The notes under the pieces are model-generated. The model worked only from the letters and a program-made list of their open reading frames with translations. It was not told where the DNA came from and did not search any database. 64,000 nt of DNA, from NCBI RefSeq assembly GCF_000006565.2, contig NC_031474.1, positions 1,488,001 to 1,552,000 on the forward strand. Direction: 5' to 3'. The DNA comes from Toxoplasma gondii ME49. Its lineage: Eukaryota; Apicomplexa; Conoidasida; Eucoccidiorida; Sarcocystidae. The translations under genes and the position numbers were made by a program. Below, piece after piece: positions 50,401 through 62,800 of the stretch; the first letter of the stretch is position 1, and every line of letters begins with the position of its first letter.

Positions 50401-51800
50401 TGTTGCCCTCGAGCTTCATCTGTCCTTTCGGGGAGTTTGCGTTGTTTTCCTTTTCAGAAGCTGAGAAAAGTAGTTGAGCGCATGTTCCCAGAGGTCATGA
50501 AGAACGACAAGCTTCCACAAGGTGCGTGCATGCTTCTTCCGGCTTCCTCGTTTGCTTTGACTTCCTCTGCCGTGTGATCTCCACTTCGTTTCGCTTGTGC
50601 GATGAAGTTTCGTCGGAATGGAGAGATTGGCTGGCGCGTCGCGTTTGTCTCGAAGAGGCGCCCTTGGCGGTTTTCTTCGAGTTCGCTGTTTCGGTCGCTT
50701 CCGACAGCCCAAGGTGGTTGGTGCTCGTACACCCTATGGCGCTGAGGCTGTTCCACAGCGGTTTTGTTCGGAGCGTGATGTATGGGCTGCTGACTCCGCG
50801 TGTGTCGAACTCAGCAGGCCTACCTCTTTTCGGAGTTCCGTACAATTTGCGGGTGTCTGGCCAGACGCCGTTTGCGTTCCCGCATTCGTTGCCAGGCTTC
50901 TCGAGCGCCGTGTGCCTTTCCAGCTTTTTAACACCGCACACCGGCGGCTCGCCAGGACTCGTGTCATCCTTTTTCAGTCCAGGACGCCTGTTTGGCGTTC
51001 GAGTTCTGACTCCCTGAATTTCGTGAAGCCGTCAAAACCTCAGCGTTGCTTCACTTGTCGAGCTGCTCCGTCAGCGCGAGTCCTTCGCTGCTCGGTTTCA
51101 CATCGTCTCGCTCGCTGTATGTTTGGATGCATTTGTGTGAAAGCGGTATTTTCAGTGCCTATATGCAATGCGTGGTTGTGGGGTCTTTATCCTGATGACG
51201 CGTTTACATCTCTGCACGGAGGTGAGCGAAGAGTTTGCCAGACTCAGCTCGAATCTCCCGAGACGCACCGAAAACTTCATCCAGACAGTTCATTCTTCTG
51301 TTCCTGCGACATGCGAAGCGTGCGATGGAGCGGCAGCGAAGAGTCGATCATCTCTTTCGGCTGGCATCGCTGTTTCCTGTCTTTGTCTCCCAGTCATCAA
51401 GGATGCGCTGTACGGAAAACTCGACATCTCGGTGGCCAAGAGCACGTCCTCGTTGCCTCAGAAAGGAGGCCGAACACCAGATCAGATCAAGGACGAGAAG
51501 GCGTCTGAGGGCAGGAAGCGCGAGCAAGGTGATTCGTCGCCGACCCAACAGGGTGCCTCGGACGCAAAAGTAAGCGAACAAGAAGCAGCAACACCGCCCG
51601 GCGTTGAAGGTCGGCCTTCCTCTCTGCAAACGCCCTGTTTCATTTGTTATGCATCTTTCTCCGGTTCGCTTTCGTCACGCAGGCATCGATGTGAATCTCT
51701 CTGTGTGTCTCCTTTTTGGCTGTTACGAAAGCGCCCCGTAGAATACTACACGAGCTCCGCGCGAGTCAAGCGATATGCACATCTATGTAAGCGTGTGTAA
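44428..51800 (+). CDS. Pre-mRNA splicing factor PRP6 / PRPF6 homologue
   Basis: A U4/U6.U5 tri-snRNP scaffold protein of the PRP6 (U5-102K) family. Eight exons in phase: 44428-44687, 45242-45421, 45837-46021, 46497-48556, 48786-49035, 49609-49667, 50458-50521 and 51394-51800, giving about 1154 aa. The N-terminal PRP1 domain is clear: [31 protein letters not shown], then [19 protein letters not shown] and [11 protein letters not shown] at the exon 3/4 joint. A Gly/Thr-Pro-rich linker leads to [18 protein letters not shown] and then a long row of HAT/TPR-like repeats with recurring W and the motifs [26 protein letters not shown] and KNPKNPDLW. The start is chosen because it is the last ATG before the family N-terminus in an otherwise pyrimidine-rich leader. 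The last two exons (from 50458) are less certain: the tail beyond KNDKLPQ is Ser/Gln/Glu-rich, and after about 51609 the translation looks non-coding, so another donor at 51609 is possible. Confidence 0.9.
49165..49320. repeat. TA-rich compound microsatellite in a PRP6 intron
   Basis: About 155 bases of TATATA interrupted regularly by TATGTATA and TGCATA steps, inside the intron between the PRP6 exons ending 49035 and starting 49609. Confidence 0.9.
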
Positions 51801-54074
51801 ATGTGCAAGAATGAAATCTGTGAAGAGGCGCCTGTGTGTCAACAAGTCTATAATGCGCAAACTCCACGGAAGGCGCAGGATATATGGAAGGGTGTTTGTC
51901 CTCCGTTGGTATACCGAGTTTCGAAGAAAGGGGAGAACTCCAGTGTACGCAAGGGAGCGTTTTCCTCAGCGCATGCAGCCGTGAATGGGTACAAATTTTG
52001 CAGTCGATCCATTTCGGTCTCTATTCAAGTGCAGAGCAGTGACACGAATCAGCGCAGCCCGCTGTAGCGTGTATGTGACTGGAGGAGGCATACGTCTGTG
52101 CCTGGAGGAACGAAGAATGTCCTCATCACTCGCGACTTTCTCTTGTGTTGGGTTGTTTGCTCTAGGCGGCCGCTGTGGACTACAGAGACGAGAGACCAAG
52201 CACTCAAAGGGAGAAGAGAGAGAGAGAAGACAGAGAAAAGGAGTCGGAAAGAGAGACGAAGAAAGCCAAGTAGTCCGGGGTGCGGGGAGAACTTGAAGGC
52301 GGAGCCAGAGAAGCCGAGTTTTTTTGTGCGGTATTTTGCATGCACGCAATGTATTCGCACGTGCTGGTCGGTCTCCAGGTTTCTGCGGGATACACAGAGA
52401 AAGAAGTGAACAACTGACAGCCATCTTCTACCCTTCTCGTGGCGGAAATGCGGTTTTTGCCCATTTGTAACGGCACTGACGGACAAGTTGCAACTTTTTT
52501 CTTTGGGGATATCAGCCGGGAAGCACTGGGTTCTTTCGTAGCAACTCTTTCCCTGTGTCGTTGGACGTTTCCTCGACACGAGCTCTTCAAGCGACTGGAC
52601 TATATATGCGGCATGCGCGATTCGCACGGGGTTTTTTGTACGTCTACTTTCTTTCTCTAGCCTGCTTCCTCGCACGACGTTGTTGCGCTCGCTACTCCGT
52701 TTTCTTGTGTTTATCCAGGGCGCTCTGCCGCCGTAGTTCTCTCGCAACGTCTTTTTCGGTATTTGTGTCAGCTCCTCGCAACTCGCAGGCCTGATGGTTC
52801 GCTAAATAGTTTCTTTCTCCCAGTTTTTGTACGGCAAACGAGCTGTCCCGCAGCACTAGAAACACGGCATTCCTGGACACCCCATTTCGGCGTGCTGCTC
52901 TGCCTGTCGCCGGCGGACATCAGAACATACCGATGTGGAATCACCCTAATGTCTCAGCTTGCAAAGCTCCGGTCCTTCCATTCTCGAAGCTTGAACAGGG
53001 CTGTTTGCAAAGACTCTCTCTGTGAAAGGAGCTTCTTCAGGAGAAGTAATGTCGGCTGCAGACAACTTCACGTCCCTTCACTTTGCCAGCCTCCCGTGGC
53101 AATTGCTCCTTTGTAGAGCCCGGCACATAGAGAAGCACGGGGCGTTTTCTCCGCTTTCCAAGATTTATTCACCGTCTTTCTTTCACACTTGCCCGTTAAA
53201 AACAAAAACTGCCCGCTGATGCTCCGGCTGCCATCGGTTTCTGTGGTGCGTGGCATTCTCATGGTTGGGAGCAACCGTGAAGATCGAGAATCGCTGCACG
53301 GTTCCAGGGAACGCGATGTATCCAGTTTCGTCGGGAGTTTTCCCCGGCTTTCTACTCCGCCCGCAAGGCAAAGAACACCTTTTCTGTAAATGTAGTCAAC
53401 GGGGTCGTCTAGCCTACACATTTTCTGCTTTTTCGTTGACTCGGCCCGTCTTAAAGGGAGCGCCGTTCTCCGCGCCCTGAGAGTGCTCTTTCCCCCTCGG
53501 CGGTTCCTAATCCCTTCTCTCTGTATCGCGCCTGTTGTTGCTTTCTTTTGGCGTCTGCCGTCCCGCTTCGTCGCCTTTTTTCAGGAATTCTCCGGGCATC
53601 TCTCCGCTGCTTATTCGTCACCGCAATTCACACCATTCTAAAGAGCCGTCTCCCGCTGCTGCCTTCACGGGTTAAGGTTTGGGGGGTTTAGCGTTTACCG
53701 CTTCAACCCGTAAGGGTGTTCCTGCGCCGACTCTCAGCGTTTCCCGACCGCGACGACGCGGCCTTCTCTTGTGCGACCAATTTCGCGCCGGATTGAAGCT
53801 TGGGGTAAGGTCGTGGAGGGTTGCCTCCGAGGCCGCGAATCAGCGGGGGCGGGTCGTTTTTGCAGCGGTGGATTTCGTAGAGAGGACCAGTGGTTTTCGG
53901 GGGGGGGCGGCGGGTCGCATGGCTCCCCCTGCAGAGCGCAGCTGCTGCCACACCATTTTCAAGTTTTTTTAACGTTTTCATTTCGCTGTTTCGAGCTCGA
54001 TCCGCCAGACTTTTCGCTGCTGTGCCGACATTACTTTTTTCTTGATCGAGCTTGTCCCCACAGTTCCAGTGAAG
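51801..54074. other. Intergenic region after PRP6
   Basis: About 2.3 kb with only short overlapping open frames. The first part is probably PRP6 3' untranslated sequence (or an unplaced last exon). The second part, C/T-rich around 53500-54070, should be the leader of the next gene. No RNA gene is recognised. Confidence 0.5.
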
Positions 54075-56331
54075 ATGCGTGTCGCCCACCCCCGGCTTCT
54101 ACTCGCAGGAGCTGTCGCAGCTCTCCTCGCGACAACTGCCCACGGTAAGTGTCCGGTTCTCCAGTTTTTTCAGGCTTTCATGACATGAGGTCGTCCTTCT
54201 TCCTTTGCAGGAGGTCCAGGGTTCTTCGTGGGTTCCCTGCGTGGCCGCGAGACTTGCGTGTTGAAAACCCGCTCGGCACACGTCGGAAAGGTCGGCTTGT
54301 CGTCCTTTGCCAGAACGTTTCACTGCAGAGCAGGCAGAAAATCGGAGATTTTCAACGTGAAAACGCTGTCTCACGATCTATCTCGATAAACATCCGCGCG
54401 TGCGGGAACGAGAGGGACGGAGCGCTGGCGGCGATCTTCCTGGGGCTCGGGCGCCGACTGCTTTTACAGCCAAGAGTTTCTTCGAAATCCGAGTTGTGTG
54501 AGGGAGTAGAAACGCTCTCTTACTGAAGAGAACATGAGGGCGACAGGGTAGCGTCTGGAGGCTATGCACCGTCATACAGATCTCTTGGGTCTGGAAACTG
54601 ATGGCGGCAGCAGCTGCCGCCAATTCCTCGTGAATAGATACAACAGGCGCTTCTGCGTTTTTTCTGCGAGAGAGGGCGTTAGTTGTTGAGAAAATGACTT
54701 CCGGACCACCACTATAGAATAATGGCATAAAGAAGTCTACCAGCTGAATTGGTACTCCCCCCCTTGTTAGTATGTACAGACTATGGGAGCGAAGGTGATA
54801 CAACAATATGTAGTTCCATCTTGCGTTTGTTGCAGTCAAAACACCGGTAGCGGTGGCTGAGAGCCGCCTAGGAGATTCTTGCAAGCAACGGTACATACAC
54901 ACACAAACGAAGCATCCAAATTTGTGTCCTTTCGGAGTTCACCATGGCTGCCGTCGTCCTTACAGGCACTGCGTTTTGCCATGTTCTCCATTCGTCAAAT
55001 AGCGATTTTTGTGCTCATATGCGACTATGAAAGCACATTTCCCCGTCCGGCGTATTCATGAAGAAAGGGAAATCCAACATACATTCTTCACTCGAGATAC
55101 GTTACCCTCAATTTTTCAAAGGCTAGAAGTGAACGTATTTTTTGAAGGCGAGTGCACGAGAGCGACTGTCGTGTGTGAGAGGCAGCCGTATCTTTCGTTT
55201 GTTTTTCTTTGGTGCTGATTGGGCTTTGCTTTTTCCGCCGGTTAGGTAACCTCAAAGCGCCAGAAGCCGTGTGATATAGGAGGAAATAAACGGGACATTA
55301 GATTGAACAACCTGTGGCAGCTACCGTGTCTTTAAAGGTTGCGTTTTAGCGAGTAGACGTCAACCGCGCATACGAATTTCTTGTTTTTCGTTTGTCAGGT
55401 AGTCAAAACGAAGCTCCCAAGGAGGCTGGAAATGCGGCACCGTCTGCAGTGTTCCTGTCAGGAGTTTCCACGGAGAAACTGGCAGCGATGCTGGAAAAGC
55501 AGAGGTCGACCATGGACGAGGACACGTACAACAACATGCAGACTGTCCTCAATGAGGTAAAAGAAAAGACAAAGTGTTTTCAGCTCTCTACTGTGTCTCA
55601 GTACAGTAAAACGGCCAAGGTGCTTGTGCGGTAATTATATCCGTGGGTTACTGACTCAGGTGTGTGACATTACCTATGTTCCTTAACATGACATCCATCC
55701 ATTGTATCGCCCGTGAAGGGTAAAATCTAGCAGTTTATGCGGCCTTGAAAGAACTCTCACCCTAAATCGTGCGTTTGAGTCCTCTGTCAAAGGCGACGAG
55801 GGATACGAAAGGCAGATCGAAAAGTCTAGACGGCTGTGCCGCGCCTATCGGGACACGAGGACGGTGTCTGCTTTGAGAAACAAGATGTTCAGTTGTGCAT
55901 GGATCAACATCTGTATAGTTTATGCAAATAGTTACGTGAATGTGAATTTGTTTTACGTGTAGATGCGACTGGAGATGTCTGTCGTTGCGATGTAGGTGAA
56001 AACGTCTGACATGGAGCAGTTCATGAAAATGCTTGGGGAAGGCGGACAAGGAGTCGATTCGATCATGAACCACCCTCTAATGCAGAAAAAGGTGAAAGTC
56101 GCGGAGGAAATCTCTGGTTTGCTCGAGGACTTGGTGCAGAGCTCAAATTTCACGGACGACCAGGTTGAAGAGCTCGGACGAATTCTTTCGGCGAACAGTG
56201 CACGGCTGGTCCGAGGAGAGATTACTCTCGAAACCTTTCTTAGTCAGATTAAGGATGCAAAGGCTGCTGTCGAGGAAGACGAAGAAATGGCCCAGGGGGC
56301 GGGCGATAGTGCTGAAAACAGTAGCATCTAA
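54075..56331 (+). CDS. Small secreted protein, unrecognised (187 aa)
   Basis: Three exons in phase: 54075-54144 (ends ACG|GTAAGT), 55399-55556 (ends GAG|GTAAAA) and 55996-56331. Exon 1 alone encodes a classic signal peptide (MRVAHPRLLLAGAVAALLAT, then TAHG), suggesting entry into the secretory pathway. The mature part of about 163 residues is hydrophilic, acidic at the C-terminus (EEDEEMAQGAGD) and predicted mostly helical, with no cysteines and no membrane segment. Methionine-rich helices (MEQFMKMLGEGG, DSIMNHPLMQKK) occur in exon 3. The acceptor-phase match at both introns supports the model. I do not recognise a family. Being a short secreted protein it could be a dense-granule, microneme or rhoptry cargo, but nothing in the sequence decides this. 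Confidence 0.75.
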
Positions 56332-59300
56332 GCGCCACTGGGGTGTAGAGGACGACAGTGTCTTTGGAGTTTGTCCGGAGTTTGTGGAAACAAAGATCTT
56401 TATCTCGAGATTCTCGAGCAATTTCAAAAAGTTCAGCTCTGTCAAGAGTTTTTGAGGTTGAGGAAAAGTGAAGAGAACGCCCAGTCGACTTCTGTGTTTC
56501 TGGCTTGGCCTGACACAAAATCTGGACGAGTTGGGGTTGGTCTGTCGAGAGTGTTTCCACGATGTTTCCCGCAGATAAGGGAAGGATGGTGCAGGATAGT
56601 ATCGGTAGACGGAAGAGAGATACGCCTTCGGAGGGGAAGCGCTCTGATTCAGGTTTTAACGCAAAAGACGGAAACGGAGTGTCCTTCCCTGTAACTTTTG
56701 GACGCCAGGAAAAGACTCGCATGCGCCAGGCTTTTTCTCTGTAGCCCTTACGGCACTTGTTGCTATGGCAACTCGAGGCCGAAGGCTTCCTTGTTTCTTT
56801 GCCTCTGTGCAGCAGGGTGGCACTAGGCACTGTTTAGGGTAGGGGCTGGAGCAAGGACAGAGTTTTTGAGGCCATTCCAGGAACTTTTCCGGCGCTGGGT
56901 ATTTGTAAAAAACAGAGAAAAGAGAGCTTGTTTCCCTTTCACTCCCCGTTTGAGTGTCACATGCCTGTGACAGTTCTGCAGGATGGTCGTGATGTGTTCA
57001 CGCCTTATGAAGCTGCTTCGATGCGAATCGTGGCAGGCTTGAAACAGTTTCTGCGTGCCACCTTGTGGACCTTCTGTTCCCCAGTGTTTTTTGAACTCGC
57101 TTGCTCTAGAGGAAGTTCGTTGAGAATCAAATTTAAGGAGTGCTGATGAAATCCGAGAAATGGGGGGAGAGTGTAAGACGCTGGGGAACCAAGCGAACAA
57201 GTCGAATGGTGCGGAAATGACGTTTCAGTTTTCGCTGTTCAAATGATTTGTCGGCAGTGCATGTCTGTATCAAAGATTGTAGAAAGACTGGTTTTGCGAA
57301 GTCAAGTTTTTGTCCCACATGTGTGGCTTTCTCTTAATGCCTGAACGACAGTTGATTTCACAAACAAGTGGGCAACGGCTTCTTTTCTAGTCGGTCCCCC
57401 TTCGCTTCGATGAAATGCGAGGCAGCCTACAGCGAGTTGTATCAAGCATTCACGCACATAAAACATAACACTGTCTCTTAAGAGACTACACGTAGCGATC
57501 TCAAAAACTCCAGGCAACGGTTGCTGGCACTAGGGAGAGAAGTCCCTCTTATTATCCCAAGGGAGGCTTTGCGGCTTCGTTATTCACGTAGACAGGTGTT
57601 TCCTACACAAGCTAGATACTGTTTCGGCATCCGTCATCCCATCTACTATCAGATACTGGGCCAAATAAGAGAAAACGGCCGTCAAATTGAACATCAGAGA
57701 TACTCTAGAAATGTCGCGCCTTAAGGGAAGTTCTTCCACTGGCCACTACACACGAAGTGGCACTTAATGGGGAGGAGTAAGTAGAGATACATCTGCATCC
57801 CAAAGTGCCTTGCGGAGGAACTAACTGAGGTGTTCTTTTCTTATGTTGGGCAGTGTCCTGCTGCCGGACGCGGTCTGCCTTTTTTTGCTTTTGTCTCACC
57901 GTCGCTATAGAACATCCTAGCTTTCTAGTTTAGCCCCCTACCCCGTACCCGGTGGTCACAATGCAGACAAAAGAAAGGAGCGACCTATGGGAAGCGAGAG
58001 TTTAAAAAGGACGTGGAAAGAGATGGGAGTACGGGAGCAAAAAGTGGGGAAGATAGGGGATAGTGGCAGGCGGCTGTTGCTCCGGCAGCCAGGCCACGAA
58101 GACCTGAAAAAGGAGTCCACTGCGTTGGACTAGTAAATCAACAGATGGGCAGGGGTGGCGACGAAAGCGCGAAAGCGACAGGTACATGCTGAAATACGCG
58201 TGCGCATTGTCAAATGCCGATCACACGGTTCTTCCACACTGTTTGGAGCCCGCATGTCTCCCATACCACCCGGGTGCTGCAAACCGAGGCAGTTGCACTC
58301 CGGACTGGTAAGCGAAGAAAGGTGGTGGCGATCCCACATCAATAGCAACCAATAGAGGAAAATCGGTCGTTCTGCAGTAAAAAATGCAAACCCAGGCTGC
58401 TAGACGGGACGTGTTGAGGGTTGTGACTAACAGCCACGGCCGCTCACAGAACACCTAATGTTAGTTCTGGTCACCTGCAGTGCTTTTCTGACCTTGCAGA
58501 TGTTGTTGGCGAGTATCTGTCAAGTTTCAGCTAGGCCTCTCTTGAAGCCGACATTAAGATTGTTCTGAATCGGTTACGTAAAGGCCGCCTGCTTTAACTG
58601 GACCACGTTGGGCTCTATTCTCTTGTTTTCTCATTCTGCTCGTATTCCCGGGGATCCCAGAGGCGTTTCACTTCCGAGGAAAAAGCAGGGCAACACACAA
58701 AAATTCCGAAGCGGCTGCTCGCTTTTCTAAAAAGCTTTACGTTTCCGGGGGAGAAAAACAGCGAGTCTTGGAGACAGGACGAATGCGTTGGCAATCACGG
58801 TTTCCGCCTTGCCTCCGTGTTTAACTGAGGGAGAACCAGCGGAGCCTCTGTCTCCTTCACAGATGTAAGTTTGCGAACGATCCGGAATCCAATGGTGCCA
58901 AAGAACCATCAGGGGAAGCGTCACGGAAAAGAAAATAAAAAACAGAGGGGTCTTCTGAAACGATTGGGGTAACTGAAAAAAAAGGCAACGCTCTCATAAC
59001 CCCTGTCAACCGGCCGCTGACTTTCTAGCGCTCATTAACCGTTTTCTCCTCGGACCCACTCTTCTCCCACGTGAGCGAACTCGACGTATTCTTGCTCCGT
59101 CTTCATGCCACAGTGTTTACAGACCAAAACATTCATACTGAATGCTTTCATTCTGAGTTTGCCTCTCCCTGTCAGACTAGTCGAACTCGTACTACGTCCT
59201 CTCACTGGACGAAATCTGTTTGGAAAAAGGAGCATGGCAGGTTCTCCTACATTCCCTGAAACGCAAGCCTGGGGTAATTCCTCACCCTCTATCCTTCCCT

Positions 59301-59837
59301 CCTTTACTGCCCACCCGCTGTCGCTCAAGACATCAGTTGTCCAGTTAGCTCGCGAAGACCATAACGTATCATCAGGCGCTCTGCGCCAAATACTCGCACG
59401 TCCTAAGACCACCCTCTTTGCCCCCATAAAAATGCTAGGCCGTTTTCTTCCGCTCTCATCCCTTCCCTCGGCGACCTGTGTTCCTGCACTTCGTTTACTG
59501 ACTTGAAGCACTCACTCATCCCATCACATTCTGACAACGAATCTAGTTCATGCCTGCCGCCTGGCTTGCAAGGCAACTCGGACTCATGTACACGAGCAAA
59601 TATCAATACGCAGTGTAATTAGAAGCTGGAAGAAGCAATGGCTGGGAGGCCACACGCTGTCTCCCTTGCGCGCGGCTCTTATTTGCGTGAACTACGAAGT
59701 GCATCTCTTCCGCCATTTTGCTAGCATTCTAGCTTCCAGTTGACTTGTCGTTCCTTGGGAAAAACATTGCATTGTCATATGAGTGTCTATTTCTCTCTAG
59801 GAGTGACTGTCGCGCACAAGTTAATCGGAGAATATAC
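56332..59837. other. Convergent intergenic region
   Basis: 3.5 kb between the stop of the secreted protein (plus) and that of the serine hydrolase (minus). Open frames are under about 200 codons, overlap on both strands and show no recognisable domain. It should hold two 3' untranslated regions; the rest is unexplained. Confidence 0.5.
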
Positions 59838-62800
59838 CTAGGCTTTGTTCCCCCCGGGTTCTGCATCCCCATGTCCTATGACCGCAGTTGTTGCCCCGGT
59901 TAGGAGACCTGCGGTGATGTGTTGGAGAATCTCGTTTGCTTGTTTCCTCATGCTTCGTTGAGTCTCTTGAGTGACGTAATTCGGCGAGCATTTTATGGTT
60001 GCATGTGCTGCAGTGGTAACGGGGTTCTGAGGAATGTAGACCACAAACCGTCTCAAGTGTTTGAGGCTCTGCAGCACTTCCACTTGTTCTGCCGCTAAGG
60101 AAATTTCCTTTTCTGTTTTCTTCGCGCTGGACCTCCGTGGCTTATCACGAAAGCGACAGTCGCTCTTTTCGCCGTGTCTGCCCTTGCCTCCGGTTTCGTC
60201 TGCCTTCTCGTTCTTGTCGTTTGCACCCCAGGTTCGGCCTTCGAGATACACTTCCCGGTCTTTGTCGAGGGAAAACTCGATAGGCCTCATCGGGTGCCGG
60301 AACGCCTCCTGGCCCACCTCCGTCAATTTCAAATCGATGCATGTACCCAGAGCGCTGTTGACGCTTACTAGCCAATCAGTGTCGAGGACACCGTAAAAAA
60401 GAACCGACTGAAACGCTTTCCGGGGCGTGTCTGCAAGCCTTTGACTTTTCTTGGCCCCTGCAGGCGACCCCAATAGAAGCGCTGTACTGCTCCCACCGCA
60501 GGAAGATAGAAGGGCTGGTAACGGAGTCCAGTTGTCAGATTCAGGGTCCGAGGAAAGAGGCGCAAATTTCTGAGTTGAAGGGCGCCGGGGAAAAACGCCG
60601 GTCTCGGAGGACCCAGAGGTGGGTTGCGAGGCTGTCGAAGCAAATGAGTTCGGTCTCGGGACGAGAAAAGGGGGACAAAGAAGAGAAGAAGGTCGCCCTG
60701 CGTGGCAAAAGGGAGCAACACGCGAAGAGCATCTAGGTTCCGATCGTACACTTCCGTCACGCGTATTCAATGCAAGCACTGTCCTTTTCGACATTTCTTC
60801 GCGTGCGTCTTTTCCTCTCTGCTCCTGCCCTGCTTCGCCTCCGGCACTGCCGCGTTGACCGCCTTCGTCGTTCCCGCAGGCACGGAGAATGGACTGCTGT
60901 TCACGACGGGACTCGCATTCACTTCTTTCCGCTTGACCTCCTTCGCCGCGGGCATTCTCGCCTAGCTCGGCGTTTCTGTTTCTGTCCCCGACACTCTGGA
61001 ACGGCAGCCAGCTGCATTCAGCTTTCTCGTGCTCGACGAGACACCGAATCAACTGCTGTTCGTCAGTGTTCAGGATTTCCTTTGCGATTTCGCTCGCCGG
61101 CAAGCAACTCATGAAAGACAGCGCCTTCGGGACGGCCCGGACGAAGGGCTTGGATTTGTAGGTCCCCACATGCGGTGACGCGAGAGTGCAGAAGACGTCC
61201 AACAAGACTTTCGGACTGTTCAATATCTTGTCGAACAACTCCAACACCTCCCTTCTCAGGCTTCCCGTTCCAGGGGAGACTTCCGGATCCGACGGGCAGT
61301 CGTGTCTTTCTGCTTCAACCTTCGAGAGGTGAACAGACCCAGCACCGCGCTGGCCAGCTGCGGAAGCAGTTGAGGCGAGTGAGCACGCGCGAAAGGGAGA
61401 ATCCAAAGAGTCCAGGAAGGAATTTGACGGCGAGGAATATAATCGCGACAGCGAGAAAGGGAACATCGAAGACCCGCGAGTCTGTTTTTCCCCTTCTTTC
61501 TCTTTCTCACCGGCCCCGGTTCTTCCTGACCCCTCAAAAAACTTGCTGGTCTTTCTTCTGCGCTTCAAAAGGAGACGCAGCCCCGAACGTTTCTTCTCCA
61601 CTCCCGGTTCTTCCCCCCAGGCTTCGACCGGGCGACGCGCCCCGCTGAGGCGGCTCCCGCCTGCGGTCCCTTTCTCCGGCGAAGAGTCGTTCTCCGCTTC
61701 TCTGTTCGGTTGTTTGTGATTTCTCTGGGAGGCGCGGCGGCGCGTGGGGAGAAAGAGTGGGAGGTCTTTGAGTTTTCTGTCCAGGAGAAAACGCCAGACA
61801 AGACCCCCCAGCGAGTGGCCGACGGCAGTCAAGTGGAGAGCGTCGAAGAAGGGGAGGAGCGCTCCAAGTTCGTTGGTCATTGCAGGCAGCAGAGCCTCCA
61901 TGCAGGCGCGGATGCCTCTGAAAGTAGCGCGTCGGTACGTGAAGGCCCAGGTGAGGACGAAGGGTTCTTCGCCGCGCCTCTCGCGCAACTCCTTCTCTGG
62001 AAACTTTTCCAGCAAAGCCGCAATCAAGTTTCCCCAGTTCTCCGTCACGTCGGAGTCGACGCCAGGGGGCGACAAACCGTGCAGAAAAAGAAAGACGTAC
62101 AACGTCCGACGGAGGGGTCTCTTGCCCTCACAGAAGGAGCTCAGGCGTCGCGAATTCCACCACAAGGATCCCACCGCTGAGGCAGGCGCAGACGAAGGAG
62201 ACGCGGAGGAGAGAGGCGAGCACGAAGGAGACGAAGACATGCACGCAGACGAGCCCCCGCCAGTGACGGGACAACTCGGAGACGTCGACATATTGCTGAC
62301 GTCCTCAAGAGAAACCGAAGAACGTGATTTAACTGAGGTGCAGCTGAAGGTGGAAGCCGACAAACAAGACAAACACACTGGCGAGGAAGCAAAGCAAGGA
62401 GAGACAGGCGTGCTGGAAAGCGCAGCCGAACTGCATCCACAGGAAGCCCTGCCTCTCTGCTGGGGTGAAGAGGTCCCCCGCGCTTCTCTCACTTCCTTTC
62501 CGTGTCTGGATCTGAATTTCTCGTCTGCCAGTTCCGTTTCCAAAACGCTCTGTTTGCTCAGGATGACACCCGGGTCTCCTCCTTGTCCCCCACGACCCTC
62601 ACCACCCTCTCTGTTCCCGCCTGTCATGCTCGTTTCTTCTAGGCCCGTCGAGCGCACACCCCAACCTCGTTCCTCATTGTTCTGTGCTTCTCCTTCGCCG
62701 GCTCTTGCACGCGCGCAGTCTCTCTCCTGCTGTTCGCCGCCTTCCCTTCTCTCGAGTCTTTCACGGGGCACTGCCTCACCTTCCCGGGGGCAGCGATCCT

